Shown here: piece after piece, positions 27,155-36,252 of the stretch
How positions within the stretch are numbered: position 1 is the stretch's first letter
Layout of the letters: each line of letters opens with the position of its first letter
Source of the DNA: a bacterium
GTDB lineage: Bacteria > Bdellovibrionota > Bacteriovoracia > Bacteriovoracales > Bacteriovoracaceae
Length of the DNA stretch: 64,000 nucleotides
Reading direction: 5' to 3'
Assembly (NCBI GenBank): GCA_030425045.1
Contig: JAUHVL010000004.1
Span: 62,001 to 126,000 of the forward strand
The notes under the pieces: generated by a model
What the model was told of the DNA's origin: nothing
Databases searched by the model: none
The model's input: the letters and a program-made list of their open reading frames with translations, nothing else
Program-made: the position numbers and the translations under genes

Positions 27155-28498
27155 TCAAGTCTCCAACTGCCTTAATATCTTCTTATTAGATGCAGCTTCT
27201 TTTTCAAAACTCAATGCTTCAAGACATTTAATCTTCATTCTCAGCAGGGCTTTCTTCTCGCTAAGGTGCACTGGTATCTCATCAAACAACTTATCAATAT
27301 AATCATTTGCCTTTAGAAATCTCTTCATGGCCATATAGGTTTTCGCCTTTAACATCATTCCGTTTATTAGCTCTGCGTTTGTTAAACTAATTTGAATGAC
27401 TTTATCCGCTATATCCATACATTGAGGGAAGAGACCTAATGTGAAGCTCATAAAATACAAGTCTGAAAGTGTTAAGATATTCGCCTCTTTAGACAAATCT
27501 AATATTTCTCGCTCTATTGTTTTTGTTCTTAAAGGTTCACTATGTTGTTCTAAAAGTGAGTCATAAGATTTAAATATTCTTTTTCTCTCTTTATCCGATA
27601 TTGCTATTAATTCTTCATTTGTATTTAAGTAGTCTAACCACGCATTATTTTCATCAATGCTTCTTAATTCAAACAAAACTTGTTCTAGAAGATCTTTTCT
27701 TTTTAAATTTGAAAGAACTTTTGATTTTCCAATCAGCTTTTTCGTTTCAGCAAGTTTCTTCTGATCTTCTTCATCATGAGACTTGTATATAGTAATTTTG
27801 TTAGTTTTTATATTTGATAATACGTACTTAATATCAACGATTAAGTCATTTACATCATTTGTCTCCATGTAAGTTAAAACAACAAATAACAGAGAAGCTA
27901 ATGTTCTTGGAGATCCTTTTTGAACAACATCCAACAAATTTTCATTGCGAATAAATTTTTCAAACTGCTCTTTTGTAAAATGATAGAAGCTTTTCTCATA
28001 ACACCTCAATAACAAAGCAGTAAGCATTTCTTCTTTTAGGTCTAGAGTCAGTTGACTTAAGTCTCCTTCGAGTAGAGAAAATTGTGATTTAAAACCATTT
28101 GATATATTTCTTTTGAAAATATAATCACCATGCTCGTTTAAGAATGCCAACGCCTTTGAATACAATCTTCTTTCATAGCAATAATCTAAAAGTTGTTTCG
28201 CTAAGGTTTTAGAATAACTTAAATCACCATCTTCAATAAATTTCAGAATCAAATCTTTTGATTTATCAAACTTTAAAAATTCAATTATTTTTCTATTTAG
28301 AAAATTGTTTTTAATCTTTAGAATGATTTTTTTAATTTCGGTATTACTAGAATTAGCAAAGTTTGTTTCATAAAAAAAAGATTGAAAACTATCAGCTAGA
28401 TCTAAATCATCAAAGCTAGATTTTTTTAATCTTTCTGTTAGTTTAAAAAGTTGATCGCATTTATCGCCGTAACTCAAAGTCTCTAACTTTTCGCTCAT
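27155..28498 (-). CDS. Helical repeat protein of unknown function, upstream of tamBA
   Basis: A 447-residue soluble, almost wholly helical protein without signal peptide or membrane segment. The C-terminal half has paired-helix units with spacing like TPRs (for example AELINGMMLKAKTYMAMKR then FLKANDYIDKLFDEIP), but no canonical TPR consensus. It is Lys/Leu/Asn-rich. I recognise no family. Its stop touches the TTG start of tamB, so translation is probably coupled, and a cytosolic or inner-face partner of TamB is a reasonable but unproven guess. accC ends 48 bp upstream. Confidence 0.8.
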   Translation of the reverse strand: MSEKLETLSYGDKCDQLFKLTERLKKSSFDDLDLADSFQSFFYETNFANSSNTEIKKIILKIKNNFLNRKIIEFLKFDKSKDLILKFIEDGDLSYSKTLAKQLLDYCYERRLYSKALAFLNEHGDYIFKRNISNGFKSQFSLLEGDLSQLTLDLKEEMLTALLLRCYEKSFYHFTKEQFEKFIRNENLLDVVQKGSPRTLASLLFVVLTYMETNDVNDLIVDIKYVLSNIKTNKITIYKSHDEEDQKKLAETKKLIGKSKVLSNLKRKDLLEQVLFELRSIDENNAWLDYLNTNEELIAISDKERKRIFKSYDSLLEQHSEPLRTKTIEREILDLSKEANILTLSDLYFMSFTLGLFPQCMDIADKVIQISLTNAELINGMMLKAKTYMAMKRFLKANDYIDKLFDEIPVHLSEKKALLRMKIKCLEALSFEKEAASNKKILRQLET

Positions 28499-28546
28499 AA
28501 AGAGTTCCCAAGTTCTTAAAATTAAAAGGTTTTACCTAACTTAATT

Positions 28547-29887
28547 TTACTTTAGTTTACTGGCGAGGAAATTAGTCGAGTAATTATTTCCTATGAAAGC
28601 TTCGTCATGAATTATCTCTTGATGTAACTCTTTATTGGTCTTGATTCCCTCGATTACCATTTCACTTAATGCTCGATCCATTCTTTTCAAGCAAACAGTT
28701 CGATCACTTCCATGAACGATTACTTTTGACAACATAGAGTCATAAAAAGGAAGCACAGAGTAGCCAGAATAGATAAAATCATCTACACGAACACCAATAC
28801 CCGCTGGCCGATGATAATAGTCAATCTTTCCAGGAGAAGGCATGGCCGTTTTTGGATCTTCTGCATTTATTCGGCACTCAATTGAGTGACCAAAAAACTC
28901 AATATCTTCTTGAGTGATATCCAACTTTTCACCATTCGCCACTCGAATTTGGTAAGAGATTAAATCAATTCCAGTTCGGATTTCACTTACGGGATGTTCA
29001 ACCTGAATTCTTGTATTCATCTCCATAAAGTAAAACTTTTGAGTGTCGAGATCATAAAGATATTCAACTGTACCCACAGAGTCATATCCAACATACTTAG
29101 CTAAATTTACAGCAGACTGACAGATTTCTTCTCTTTTTTCAGGTGTGAGAACAGGACAAGGCGCCTCTTCAATAATTTTTTGAAACCTTCTTTGAACCGT
29201 ACAGTCTCTTTCTCCTAAGTGGACAACATTTCCATGTTTATCCGCAAGAACTTGAACCTCGACGTGACGTGGATTTGTAATATATTTTTCAATAAAAAGG
29301 GTATCGTCACCAAAGCCTGCAAGAGCTTCAGTTTTTAATCTTTCAATGGAGTGCAGAAGATCAGACTCTTCATCAATTCTCTTCATTCCACGACCGCCAC
29401 CACCAGCAGAAGCCTTAATCAAAACAGGGTAGGTCATTTCTTTTGCAGCTGCCAAAATTTCACCGTCGCTTAGTTCTTTCACCTTAATTGGTTTCAAAAC
29501 AGGTAGGCCCGCAGCTTCAGCAATTTCTTTAGATAAAATTTTATCGCCCATTTTTTCAATACAAGATTCACTTGGACCAATAAAATCCACTTCCCACTTT
29601 TTACATAATTCAGCAAATTCCTTATTTTCTGAAAGAAAGCCAAAACCAGGATGGATAGCCTCAGCGCCTGTTATTTCGGCAGCAGATAGAATTGCTGGAA
29701 TGTTTAGATAACTTAATGATGGTTTTGCCGGACCAATGCAAACTGACTCATCGGCCATTTTTACATGAAGACTATGTTCATCAGCAGTAGAGTGAACGCT
29801 TACTGTTTGAATTCCCATCTCGCGACAAGTCCTTTGAACTCGAACAGCAATTTCGCCTCTATTAGCAATTAATATTTTTTTAAACAT
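28547..29887 (-). CDS. accC: Acetyl-CoA carboxylase, biotin carboxylase subunit
   Basis: AccC uses ATP and bicarbonate to carboxylate the biotin of AccB in the first step of fatty-acid synthesis. The 446 residues are standard. The N-terminal domain begins KKILIANRGEIAVRVQRTC. The ATP-grasp has the glycine-rich loop KASAGGGGRGMKR, then FIEKYITNPRHVEVQVLAD, GERDCTVQRRFQKIIEEAP and the catalytic EMNTRIQVEHPVSE. It follows accB by 9 bp in the aroQ-efp-accB-accC run. Confidence 0.99.
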   Translation of the reverse strand: MFKKILIANRGEIAVRVQRTCREMGIQTVSVHSTADEHSLHVKMADESVCIGPAKPSLSYLNIPAILSAAEITGAEAIHPGFGFLSENKEFAELCKKWEVDFIGPSESCIEKMGDKILSKEIAEAAGLPVLKPIKVKELSDGEILAAAKEMTYPVLIKASAGGGGRGMKRIDEESDLLHSIERLKTEALAGFGDDTLFIEKYITNPRHVEVQVLADKHGNVVHLGERDCTVQRRFQKIIEEAPCPVLTPEKREEICQSAVNLAKYVGYDSVGTVEYLYDLDTQKFYFMEMNTRIQVEHPVSEIRTGIDLISYQIRVANGEKLDITQEDIEFFGHSIECRINAEDPKTAMPSPGKIDYYHRPAGIGVRVDDFIYSGYSVLPFYDSMLSKVIVHGSDRTVCLKRMDRALSEMVIEGIKTNKELHQEIIHDEAFIGNNYSTNFLASKLK

Positions 29888-29896
29888 GTTAAACTC

Positions 29897-30343
29897 TTAT
29901 TTTTTTCTAACCTTAAATAGAACTTGTCCAAATTCAACATAAGTTTCATTTTCAACGCAAATTTCAGCAATTTCACCACTAACTTCACTTTCAATCTCAT
30001 TCATGATTTTCATCGCTTCAACAATACAAAGAATTTTACCAGGTGAAACAATATCACCTTCTTTTACGTAAGCCTCTGCATCGGGACTACTTGCTCTATA
30101 AAAAGTTCCAACAAAAGGTGACGTGACTTCAATTAAGTTTTCATCTTTTACTGGAGCTGGTGCAGTAGCTGAAGCTCCTGCTGAAGGTATCGCAGCTGGG
30201 GCGGCCATCATTGGTTGAGCAGCAACAGACTGACCATAAGGGAATTTTAATGTAACTCTATCGTCTTTGTGCTCGACAGTTAGTTCAGAAAGTCCCGATT
30301 CCTTAGCTAATTCAATTAAATTTTTTAATTTTTTAGTATCCAT
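29897..30343 (-). CDS. accB: Biotin carboxyl carrier protein
   Basis: AccB carries biotin between AccC and the carboxyltransferase. The ATG at 30343 is chosen because GGTGG lies 5 bp upstream and the upstream in-frame ATG at 30355 overlaps the efp stop. This gives 148 residues. An N-terminal helical domain is followed by an Ala/Pro linker (about residues 42-68) and the biotinyl domain, with the biotinylated Lys112 in VEAMKIMNE. The thumb region TSPFVGTFYRASSPDA is present. Confidence 0.98.
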   Translation of the reverse strand: MDTKKLKNLIELAKESGLSELTVEHKDDRVTLKFPYGQSVAAQPMMAAPAAIPSAGASATAPAPVKDENLIEVTSPFVGTFYRASSPDAEAYVKEGDIVSPGKILCIVEAMKIMNEIESEVSGEIAEICVENETYVEFGQVLFKVRKK

Positions 30344-30354
30344 AAATCCACCCA

Positions 30355-30927
30355 TTACTTATTTACCCTTTCTACATATTCTGAATTTCTAGTATCTATT
30401 TTCAAAACTTCCCCTTCTTTAATAAAGAGAGGAACATTCACTTGAAGACCGGTATCCATAATTGCCTTTTTCATTCCACCAGAAGCAGTATCACCTTTTA
30501 ATCCGGGATCTGTTTGCTGAACAATTAAATTCACGAAATTTGGAAGTTCAATTGAAATGGGAAGTCCTTTATAAAAAAAGACATTCAACTTGATACCTTC
30601 TTGAAGAAAGTTCTTCGCATCACCAACTCTTTCATTATCCATATGAACGGTTTCATAGGTAACCTGATCCATGAAGTTAAAACCATCAATGTCTGAGTAC
30701 ATGTACTCCACTTCTTTTTCTTCTAAGTCAGGTTTGAAAACACCTGTTGAAACGCCAGACTTAAAAGTACGTTCTATAACCAATCCTGATTCAAGATTTT
30801 TAAGTTTTACTTTTACAAACGCCGACCCCTTTCCTGGGTTGGTAAAGTCTGACTTAATAATGACAAAAGGCTTATCATCAATCGCGACTTTTAAACCCTT
30901 TTTTAAATCCGTTGTTTGAAACTCCAT
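30355..30927 (-). CDS. efp: Elongation factor P
   Basis: EF-P relieves ribosome stalling at polyproline. The 190 residues contain the three beta domains; the loop NPGKGSAF carries Lys33, the residue that is beta-lysylated, or otherwise modified, in many bacteria. The C-terminal signature GLQVNVPLFIKEGE.LKIDTR is also present (one residue masked). The start abuts the aroQ stop and the stop overlaps the region ahead of accB. A modification enzyme is not in this window. Confidence 0.98.
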   Translation of the reverse strand: MEFQTTDLKKGLKVAIDDKPFVIIKSDFTNPGKGSAFVKVKLKNLESGLVIERTFKSGVSTGVFKPDLEEKEVEYMYSDIDGFNFMDQVTYETVHMDNERVGDAKNFLQEGIKLNVFFYKGLPISIELPNFVNLIVQQTDPGLKGDTASGGMKKAIMDTGLQVNVPLFIKEGEVLKIDTRNSEYVERVNK

Positions 30928-31377
30928 TTATTGCTCTCTCTTCTTTTCCAAATGTTTTATCATTGCATTTACTGCCAAACGATATGATTCTTTTCCTAAT
31001 CCTTCAATAAGTGCGTCAGCTCGTTTTGCGGTCAACCTAGTTTGCCTGAAAAGTTCTCTTTTATGAACATTAGAAAGATGAACTTCAATAACAAATCCCT
31101 CAAAACAAAGCAGTGCATCAAGAAGAGCAACGCTTGTGTGGCCATAGGCTGCGGGATTTATAATTATTCCTGCAGCATTTGATAATACTGCCTGATGAAT
31201 GAATTCGATTAACTTTGACTCAGAAGATGATTGTAACCATTTAAAATTATAAGTATCTGATGGCTCTTCTTCGGCACAATATTTTTGAATTTCCTCAAGT
31301 GACTCTCCACCATAAAGGTTTTTTTCACGGTGCTGAAGCATTTCGAGGTTAGGTCCATTAATGACATAAATATCCAT
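30928..31377 (-). CDS. aroQ: 3-dehydroquinate dehydratase, type II
   Basis: AroQ dehydrates 3-dehydroquinate to 3-dehydroshikimate in the shikimate pathway. The 149 residues show NGPNLEML, the flexible lid with Arg and Tyr (REKNLYG), INPAAYGHTSVALLDAL with the catalytic His, and EVHLSNVHKRELFR. The usual NPGA is NPAA here, a mild change. It leads the aroQ-efp-accB-accC cluster, a common arrangement. Its Shine-Dalgarno AGGGAG sits in a small hairpin. Confidence 0.96.
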   Translation of the reverse strand: MDIYVINGPNLEMLQHREKNLYGGESLEEIQKYCAEEEPSDTYNFKWLQSSSESKLIEFIHQAVLSNAAGIIINPAAYGHTSVALLDALLCFEGFVIEVHLSNVHKRELFRQTRLTAKRADALIEGLGKESYRLAVNAMIKHLEKKREQ

Positions 31378-31382
31378 AAATT

Positions 31383-31397
31383 CTCCCTAAATGGGAG
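31383..31397 (-). promoter_or_regulatory. Small hairpin over the aroQ Shine-Dalgarno
   Basis: CTCCC-N5-GGGAG lies 6-20 bp upstream of the aroQ ATG. On the minus strand the right arm is GGGAG, the ribosome-binding site, with 5 nt to the start. The stem is only 5 bp, so its stability is modest. A possible promoter (TTGGCC, 18 bp, TAATAA) lies just upstream. Confidence 0.35.
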
Positions 31398-31466
31398 TTT
31401 ATTATTATCTTAATCTCTATCGTAAGGCCAATTATCGAGTATTTATGATCGCTCTAGGTGTAAAAA

Positions 31467-32498
31467 TTATAGGTGGTTATCGACGGAACCTCTTTCGCGC
31501 AGCGCCGTTAGGAATAATTCCAAACGCTCACTCACAATTTCTGCTTCGGTTTGGTTCATATGAGCAATTTTTTTATCATAAACTTCCATTAAGGAACCTG
31601 TATTAAAGTCAGACTCAACTCTCGACTCTTCACTTTCAAGTACTGCATCTTCTTCGTTTTGTTGAACCTCGGAAAGTTCGTGGCTTTCGATCTCTTGCTC
31701 ATCAGTTATAGAATGCGTTTCTTCTAAGTCTTGATCCAATAAACTATTTATTTCTTCCAGTTTTTGTAGTGTTTCTTGATCGTTTGGCTGTAGCTCAAGA
31801 ATTTTCTCTATCACCTCTTTTGCTTTTTCAATGTGACCTTGCTCAAGATAAATTTCAACAAGAGCATGGTTTAACCTTGGGCTTTCAGCATTAGTTTCTT
31901 TTGATTCTTTTTCATTAGAAACATTTATCGTTTCGATACTCCAATCCGACTCAATGTCTGTATTGTCTTCAACCTTATTTGCTGTGTTAACTTCAACCCA
32001 GTCACCATAATCTTCTTCTTCAATTTTTTGTGAATCAAGCGAGTCGACATTAAACTGAATCGGTTTTTCTTCGGGATGATCGGCTACTACCATTTCCTCT
32101 TTTTCGAGAATTTTGATTTTTTCAGCGATATCTTTATTTTTGGGATTGAGAAATAATAGGTATTTTAATGTATCGAGAGCTTCACTTTTATATTCGAGCT
32201 CGGTACAGCATTGAACAAAAAGATTTTGGAGTTTTAAGTTATCTCTATTTGAATTTACTAAAGGCCTTAATGTTGCGTGGGCCAAGTGTAATTCTCTTAG
32301 CTCAATATAATAATGAGCTAATTCAATATAACCTGGTATGTAATCAGGATTAAACCGAATCCCGTTTTGTAATACCTCTCTCGCTTTGTCCATAAGGCCA
32401 ATTTTTCGATAAAGTTCTGACAGGGGAGCAAATACTTGTGAACGCGGATTTCTCGCCAACGTTTTTTCGTATTTTACGATCATAGGAGAAACAGACAT
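31467..32498 (-). CDS. TPR protein at the end of the pil cluster
   Basis: A 343-residue cytosolic protein. The first ~125 residues are tandem TPRs (for example GLMDKAREVLQNGIRFNPDY and REL.LAHATLRPLV), followed by a very acidic linker, another TPR (LVEIYLEQGHIEKAKEVIEK, about residues 212-245) and an acidic C-terminal region. No signal peptide is present. It lies 6 bp downstream of pilQ and is therefore probably co-expressed with the pilus secretin, but an actual role in pilus biogenesis is only inferred from position; a PilF-type pilotin would be expected to be a lipoprotein, which this is not. Confidence 0.85.
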   Translation of the reverse strand: MSVSPMIVKYEKTLARNPRSQVFAPLSELYRKIGLMDKAREVLQNGIRFNPDYIPGYIELAHYYIELRELHLAHATLRPLVNSNRDNLKLQNLFVQCCTELEYKSEALDTLKYLLFLNPKNKDIAEKIKILEKEEMVVADHPEEKPIQFNVDSLDSQKIEEEDYGDWVEVNTANKVEDNTDIESDWSIETINVSNEKESKETNAESPRLNHALVEIYLEQGHIEKAKEVIEKILELQPNDQETLQKLEEINSLLDQDLEETHSITDEQEIESHELSEVQQNEEDAVLESEESRVESDFNTGSLMEVYDKKIAHMNQTEAEIVSERLELFLTALRERGSVDNHL

Positions 32499-32504
32499 GC
32501 TCTC

Positions 32505-34349
32505 TTATCCCTTATTAACTAGACCAGCTTCTTCTTGGTTTATAATTCTTGGTGTTAAGAAAATAATTACTTCTCGTTTACTCACACTCGGATTGTAAGG
32601 TGTTCTAAATAACCAACCGATAAGTGGAATATCCTTTAAAAAAGGTATCCCAGAGTGAGCCTCCTCATTTCTATATTCATAAAGACCACCGAGCACTATC
32701 GTACTTCCATTTTCTACAAGTACCGTAGTTGTTACAGCGTTACCAGTTTTTGTTGGTGGACCAGTTGCAAATGTCCTTCTACCAAAATCTTCTTTCGTTA
32801 GTTCAATTTCTAAAATGATCGAACCTTCGTTTGTAACCTGAGGAGTTACTCCCAGCTTTAACGAAGCTTGAACTTCTTCAAAAGAAGTTGTCGCTTCAGT
32901 ACCTGTACCACTAGTTACTTGGTAAGAATCAGTATTTGTTGCCGTTAATTCTGCCTTTTTTCTATTTTGTGTAATAACTTTTGGACTTGAAAGAACTTTA
33001 CCTTTTGATTCCGTCTCAAGTAACTGTAAGTTAAAATTTAAATTTGTTAATCGACCAAACCTTGTAACAGTTAAGCCAAAAGCTGTTCCTGCTGCATCAC
33101 CATCACTTGAAGGTGCGGTACTGAAAGCAAAACCAGGTCCACCATCGGTATCAGATGAAACCGTTTCCCCTACCGTTGTGGGTACTCTATCGCCAATTGC
33201 CCCTATGGGGTCATACCCAAAACTAAGACCATTTTCTAAGCCGATACTCTTACTATGACCTTCCGATACTTCAACAACTTTTGCTTCAATAAGAACTTGC
33301 GGTGTTTGTAAATCAAGAGTTTCAACAATCTTTTTAAGTTTATCCATGACAATTGGTGTATCTTTAATGATCAAAGAGTTTGTTCTCTTGTCTTCAGATA
33401 TACGACCTCTATCTTTGGTGAGATATTCTTTTAAAATTGCGATTAACTCTTGGGTATCTGCATAACTAATAGGAAAGATTTTCGTTACAAGAATTTCTCT
33501 ACTTTTCGCCGCCTGTTTAGCTTTTAACTCTTCTTCACGGTCTTTGGCAGCTGTCACATAAGATTGAACCATCAAAATGTTTCCATTCTTTTTGGCGACT
33601 AGCTTGTTTAGAGAGAGAATTGTATCGAGGGCTTGATCCCAAGGAGTATTGGTTAAATTTAGAGTTAATGGCTGAAGACCTTTCACTTCACTTGATAAAA
33701 TAATATTGAAACCAGATGCTTCAGCAATCATCTTTAGAGTATCTTCAACACTAACATCTCTAATATTTAAGGTAATTTTCTTACCAATATATTTTTTTCG
33801 TCCTGCAAGAGAGAGGTTATCAAGTATGTCTTCAATTGAATCCGATTTGGGGACGAGTAGTTTCCCAAGTCGAGTGCCCTCACCAATATTTTTATTGGCA
33901 ACCATATCATCTTCAACTTTAGTTTGAGTGAATACACCAAAACGATTTTCAACTTGAAGAAGAATTTTATTTTCTCTTTGGTTCATTAGAGAGCGCACAT
34001 TTTCTCTCAACTGAATCGCAACTCTAATATCTTTTGGCCGATCTGGTCTTTTATAGGCCGATACGAATACGATACTTCCTGTAAACTCAGAGGTATCAAA
34101 GGCCCTCATTGTTCTTTCAGAGGCAACCGTATTTTCAAGGTCAATAATAATTTGCCGGTCATCTTTTATATGGAATTTCTTAGCTTCAGCAACTCCATTT
34201 TCAAACATAAAAACAAGTTCACTAACCTCACCTCTTTGAACAAACTGAATTGACTTTAATAAATTTGTCTCTAAATCTTGTGCATAAAGAACTGATGCTG
34301 AAAGAATTAAAAATGAAGATATAATGAGGCGAAAAATTCCTTTTTTCAT
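32505..34349 (-). CDS. pilQ: Type IV pilus secretin PilQ
   Basis: PilQ forms the outer-membrane channel through which the pilus emerges. The 614 residues start with a signal peptide (LIISSFLILSASVLYA). Then come an AMIN domain (to about 135), a secretin/TonB N-domain (VSVEDTLKMIAEASGFNI), an N1-type domain with RTNSLIIKDTP, and the secretin core (LLETESKGKVLSSPKVITQN and VPLIGWLFRTP). A beta insertion rich in Gly/Asp/Thr separates the last two. It is preceded by its own promoter, 92 bp after pilP, and followed by the TPR gene. Confidence 0.97.
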   Translation of the reverse strand: MKKGIFRLIISSFLILSASVLYAQDLETNLLKSIQFVQRGEVSELVFMFENGVAEAKKFHIKDDRQIIIDLENTVASERTMRAFDTSEFTGSIVFVSAYKRPDRPKDIRVAIQLRENVRSLMNQRENKILLQVENRFGVFTQTKVEDDMVANKNIGEGTRLGKLLVPKSDSIEDILDNLSLAGRKKYIGKKITLNIRDVSVEDTLKMIAEASGFNIILSSEVKGLQPLTLNLTNTPWDQALDTILSLNKLVAKKNGNILMVQSYVTAAKDREEELKAKQAAKSREILVTKIFPISYADTQELIAILKEYLTKDRGRISEDKRTNSLIIKDTPIVMDKLKKIVETLDLQTPQVLIEAKVVEVSEGHSKSIGLENGLSFGYDPIGAIGDRVPTTVGETVSSDTDGGPGFAFSTAPSSDGDAAGTAFGLTVTRFGRLTNLNFNLQLLETESKGKVLSSPKVITQNRKKAELTATNTDSYQVTSGTGTEATTSFEEVQASLKLGVTPQVTNEGSIILEIELTKEDFGRRTFATGPPTKTGNAVTTTVLVENGSTIVLGGLYEYRNEEAHSGIPFLKDIPLIGWLFRTPYNPSVSKREVIIFLTPRIINQEEAGLVNKG

Positions 34350-34389
34350 AGCAGTCTCTTCCCTAAGATAATATGCTTTAACTACTTAA

Positions 34390-34419
34390 ATTATAGCATC
34401 TTTTGTCTTTTTAAGGCAA
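34390..34419 (-). promoter_or_regulatory. pilQ promoter with dyad at the -35
   Basis: On the minus strand TTGCCT (34414-34419), 18 bp and TATAAT (34390-34395), preceded by TGC (extended -10). It lies in the 92-bp pilP-pilQ gap. The -35 sits in an imperfect dyad with arms TTTTG-x-CTT and AAG-x-CAAAA, a possible operator. Confidence 0.7.
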
Positions 34420-34441
34420 AAATGTGACAGAAATCTAAAAC

Positions 34442-34978
34442 TTATTCGCTAGAAATGGGAAGAATGGTTTCTAAATATTCATCTTGATCGTAAACACTAA
34501 CAATTCTCTCGACCAGCACAACACCACCGGGGAGGATCGCCTTCACTTCAGCTTGATTTTCACCAATTTTCATCCCTTCTTTGATGATAAAGGTTTGGGT
34601 TTTTTGATCTTTACCAATACTTTTCGCAATGGCTCGCCGCGTCTTCCCTAAGAGAATTCCGACTATTCTAATATCGGCAAGCTTTAATCCATCAATAGTG
34701 GGAAGGTTTGAGAATGAATCATCAACAAGCTTTCCGTATTTTTTCTTCCTTCCTTTTATAATTTCTCTTTTTCTACGAAAGGGATCTCTCAAATTAAAGG
34801 GATCACGAATACTTGTTTTTGCATCTTGAAAGAAGGTGATTTCATTTTTTTTAGCTTTTTCTTCATTTACTACACGGAGTTCTGCTTCACTTTTTTTATT
34901 TTTATTATTTTCCTGAGCAAGTATTCCACTTGAAAAGAAGCTTAAGAGTATAAGAATTAAAAAACTTTTAATCATCAT
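34442..34978 (-). CDS. pilP: Type IV pilus assembly protein PilP
   Basis: PilP links the inner-membrane PilNO complex to PilQ. The 178 residues have a signal peptide (FLILILLSFFSSGILA), but no lipobox Cys, whereas many PilP are lipoproteins. A linker of charged residues with RDPFNLRDPFRRK follows, matching the Pro-Phe motif region that binds PilNO. The C-terminal beta domain contains LKLADIRIVGILLG and KEGMKIGENQAEVKAI. It overlaps pilO by 4 bp. Confidence 0.9.
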   Translation of the reverse strand: MMIKSFLILILLSFFSSGILAQENNKNKKSEAELRVVNEEKAKKNEITFFQDAKTSIRDPFNLRDPFRRKREIIKGRKKKYGKLVDDSFSNLPTIDGLKLADIRIVGILLGKTRRAIAKSIGKDQKTQTFIIKEGMKIGENQAEVKAILPGGVVLVERIVSVYDQDEYLETILPISSE

Positions 34979-35631
34979 TTTTTCCTTCTTCGCCTTTTCT
35001 TCACAGGCTCTTTTTTCTCAGTTTTAGTAAACTGCTTTTCAATATCAGCAATACCTCTTTCCTCTTGATGATTCGAGTTGTAGCGGAAAGCTTCAATAAT
35101 GATATTTGCATTTACTTTTTGAAACCGACCTCTTTGATCACGTTTCGGCCGAGTAATGGTCACTCTAGAGACGTTTAAAAGGGTGTTACTATCGGCGAGT
35201 TTCTCAAGCAGAATTAAAAACTGTAAAAACGTTCCAGAGCCCGTTAATTCATATTTTTTAGTATAATAGAAACCTTTATTCTCTTCACTTAGAGGAGAGA
35301 GGAAAATATTTTTAATATTTAAGGCATCTGAAATTTCTTTTACTCTTCTCAAGTTCGCAGCATCGTCAATAACGTCAGGAAGCTTCTTTTGTACATTTTC
35401 AACTTCTTGAGCAACGAGCTCAATTTGACCTCTCGCCTTTTCAATATCTTTTAAATATTGCTCAATTTGCTTTTTCTCATTTCTTTTCTTTCTTAGTTCT
35501 TGCTTCTTTTTTGGTATCTGAGCTTCAAGAGTACTGAGTTTATCATTGTGATCAATATACATTTCCCAGATCATAAATCCGGTATATAACAAAATTAATA
35601 GCCAAGCTTTTCCAACTAAACCTGCTAACAT
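34975..35631 (-). CDS. pilO: Type IV pilus assembly protein PilO
   Basis: PilO pairs with PilN in the inner membrane to align the motor with the secretin. At 218 residues it has one N-terminal membrane helix (AWLLILLYTGFMIWEMYI), a long coiled coil (about residues 30-90) and a ferredoxin-like periplasmic domain (ELTGSGTFLQFLILLEKLA, SRVTITRP). The C-terminus is strongly basic (KKEPVKKRRRRKK), which is unusual for PilO and lies in the periplasm by prediction. It overlaps pilP and lies 6 bp after pilN. Confidence 0.92.
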   Translation of the reverse strand: MLAGLVGKAWLLILLYTGFMIWEMYIDHNDKLSTLEAQIPKKKQELRKKRNEKKQIEQYLKDIEKARGQIELVAQEVENVQKKLPDVIDDAANLRRVKEISDALNIKNIFLSPLSEENKGFYYTKKYELTGSGTFLQFLILLEKLADSNTLLNVSRVTITRPKRDQRGRFQKVNANIIIEAFRYNSNHQEERGIADIEKQFTKTEKKEPVKKRRRRKK

Positions 35632-35637
35632 ATCTTC

Positions 35638-36252
35638 CTATTGCATAAAGGGGTCATAGACCGAAATCGTTCCCTTAATCGAGAATGTTTCGACACGTAT
35701 TTCGACACCTTGTTTTTCTTCTTTTATCGTTTTCGAGTCACCTAACTGGAGACTCTTATTAAAAAATGGTGACTCGTTAGCCTCTACAATAAAGTCACCA
35801 ATTGACTTATAGTCTGTACTACCACCATTAATTGTAATTTCTTTTTTTTCGTTAATATTTAATTCTTCTAACCAAACATTTTCTGGAGCACTTCTGGCAA
35901 TCTTTTCTAAAATATGCCTTGGATTCGTTCTGGTCCTAATAATTTTATCAACAAACTGTGATCTTTCTTTTAGTTTTGCAATCTGCTTATTAAAGGCAAC
36001 GAGTTTGTCTTTGATATTTCTATTTTTCTTTAAATCTTTTCTGAGGTCTTTTACCTTCTTATCTAGATCATCAACTTGACTCTGAACCAACGCTCTTTCC
36101 TCTGTCCAAAAATCTTCAACGAGAGGTGGAACGAAATACATAATCAAAAAAGTAAAGATCAATGGCTTCCAATTAATTTCAGCGAGATCAACCCCGAGTA
36201 CGACGGGAACTTTAAGAGATCTTTTCTTTTCTAATAGGTTAATTTCTATCAT
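35638..36252 (-). CDS. pilN: Type IV pilus assembly protein PilN
   Basis: PilN binds PilM through its cytoplasmic N-terminus. That motif is here as MIEINLLEKKR. A membrane segment (LIFTFLIMYFVPPLV), a coiled coil (residues ~50-100) and a periplasmic domain with VWLEELNINEKKEITINGGS complete the 204-residue protein. The start overlaps the pilM stop by 4 bp. Confidence 0.94.
   Translation of the reverse strand: MIEINLLEKKRSLKVPVVLGVDLAEINWKPLIFTFLIMYFVPPLVEDFWTEERALVQSQVDDLDKKVKDLRKDLKKNRNIKDKLVAFNKQIAKLKERSQFVDKIIRTRTNPRHILEKIARSAPENVWLEELNINEKKEITINGGSTDYKSIGDFIVEANESPFFNKSLQLGDSKTIKEEKQGVEIRVETFSIKGTISVYDPFMQ

Noticed and set aside
31391-31606. Plus-strand frame between the TPR gene and aroQ
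   Set aside because: It overlaps the C-terminus of a TPR protein and has no ribosome-binding site or recognisable sequence.
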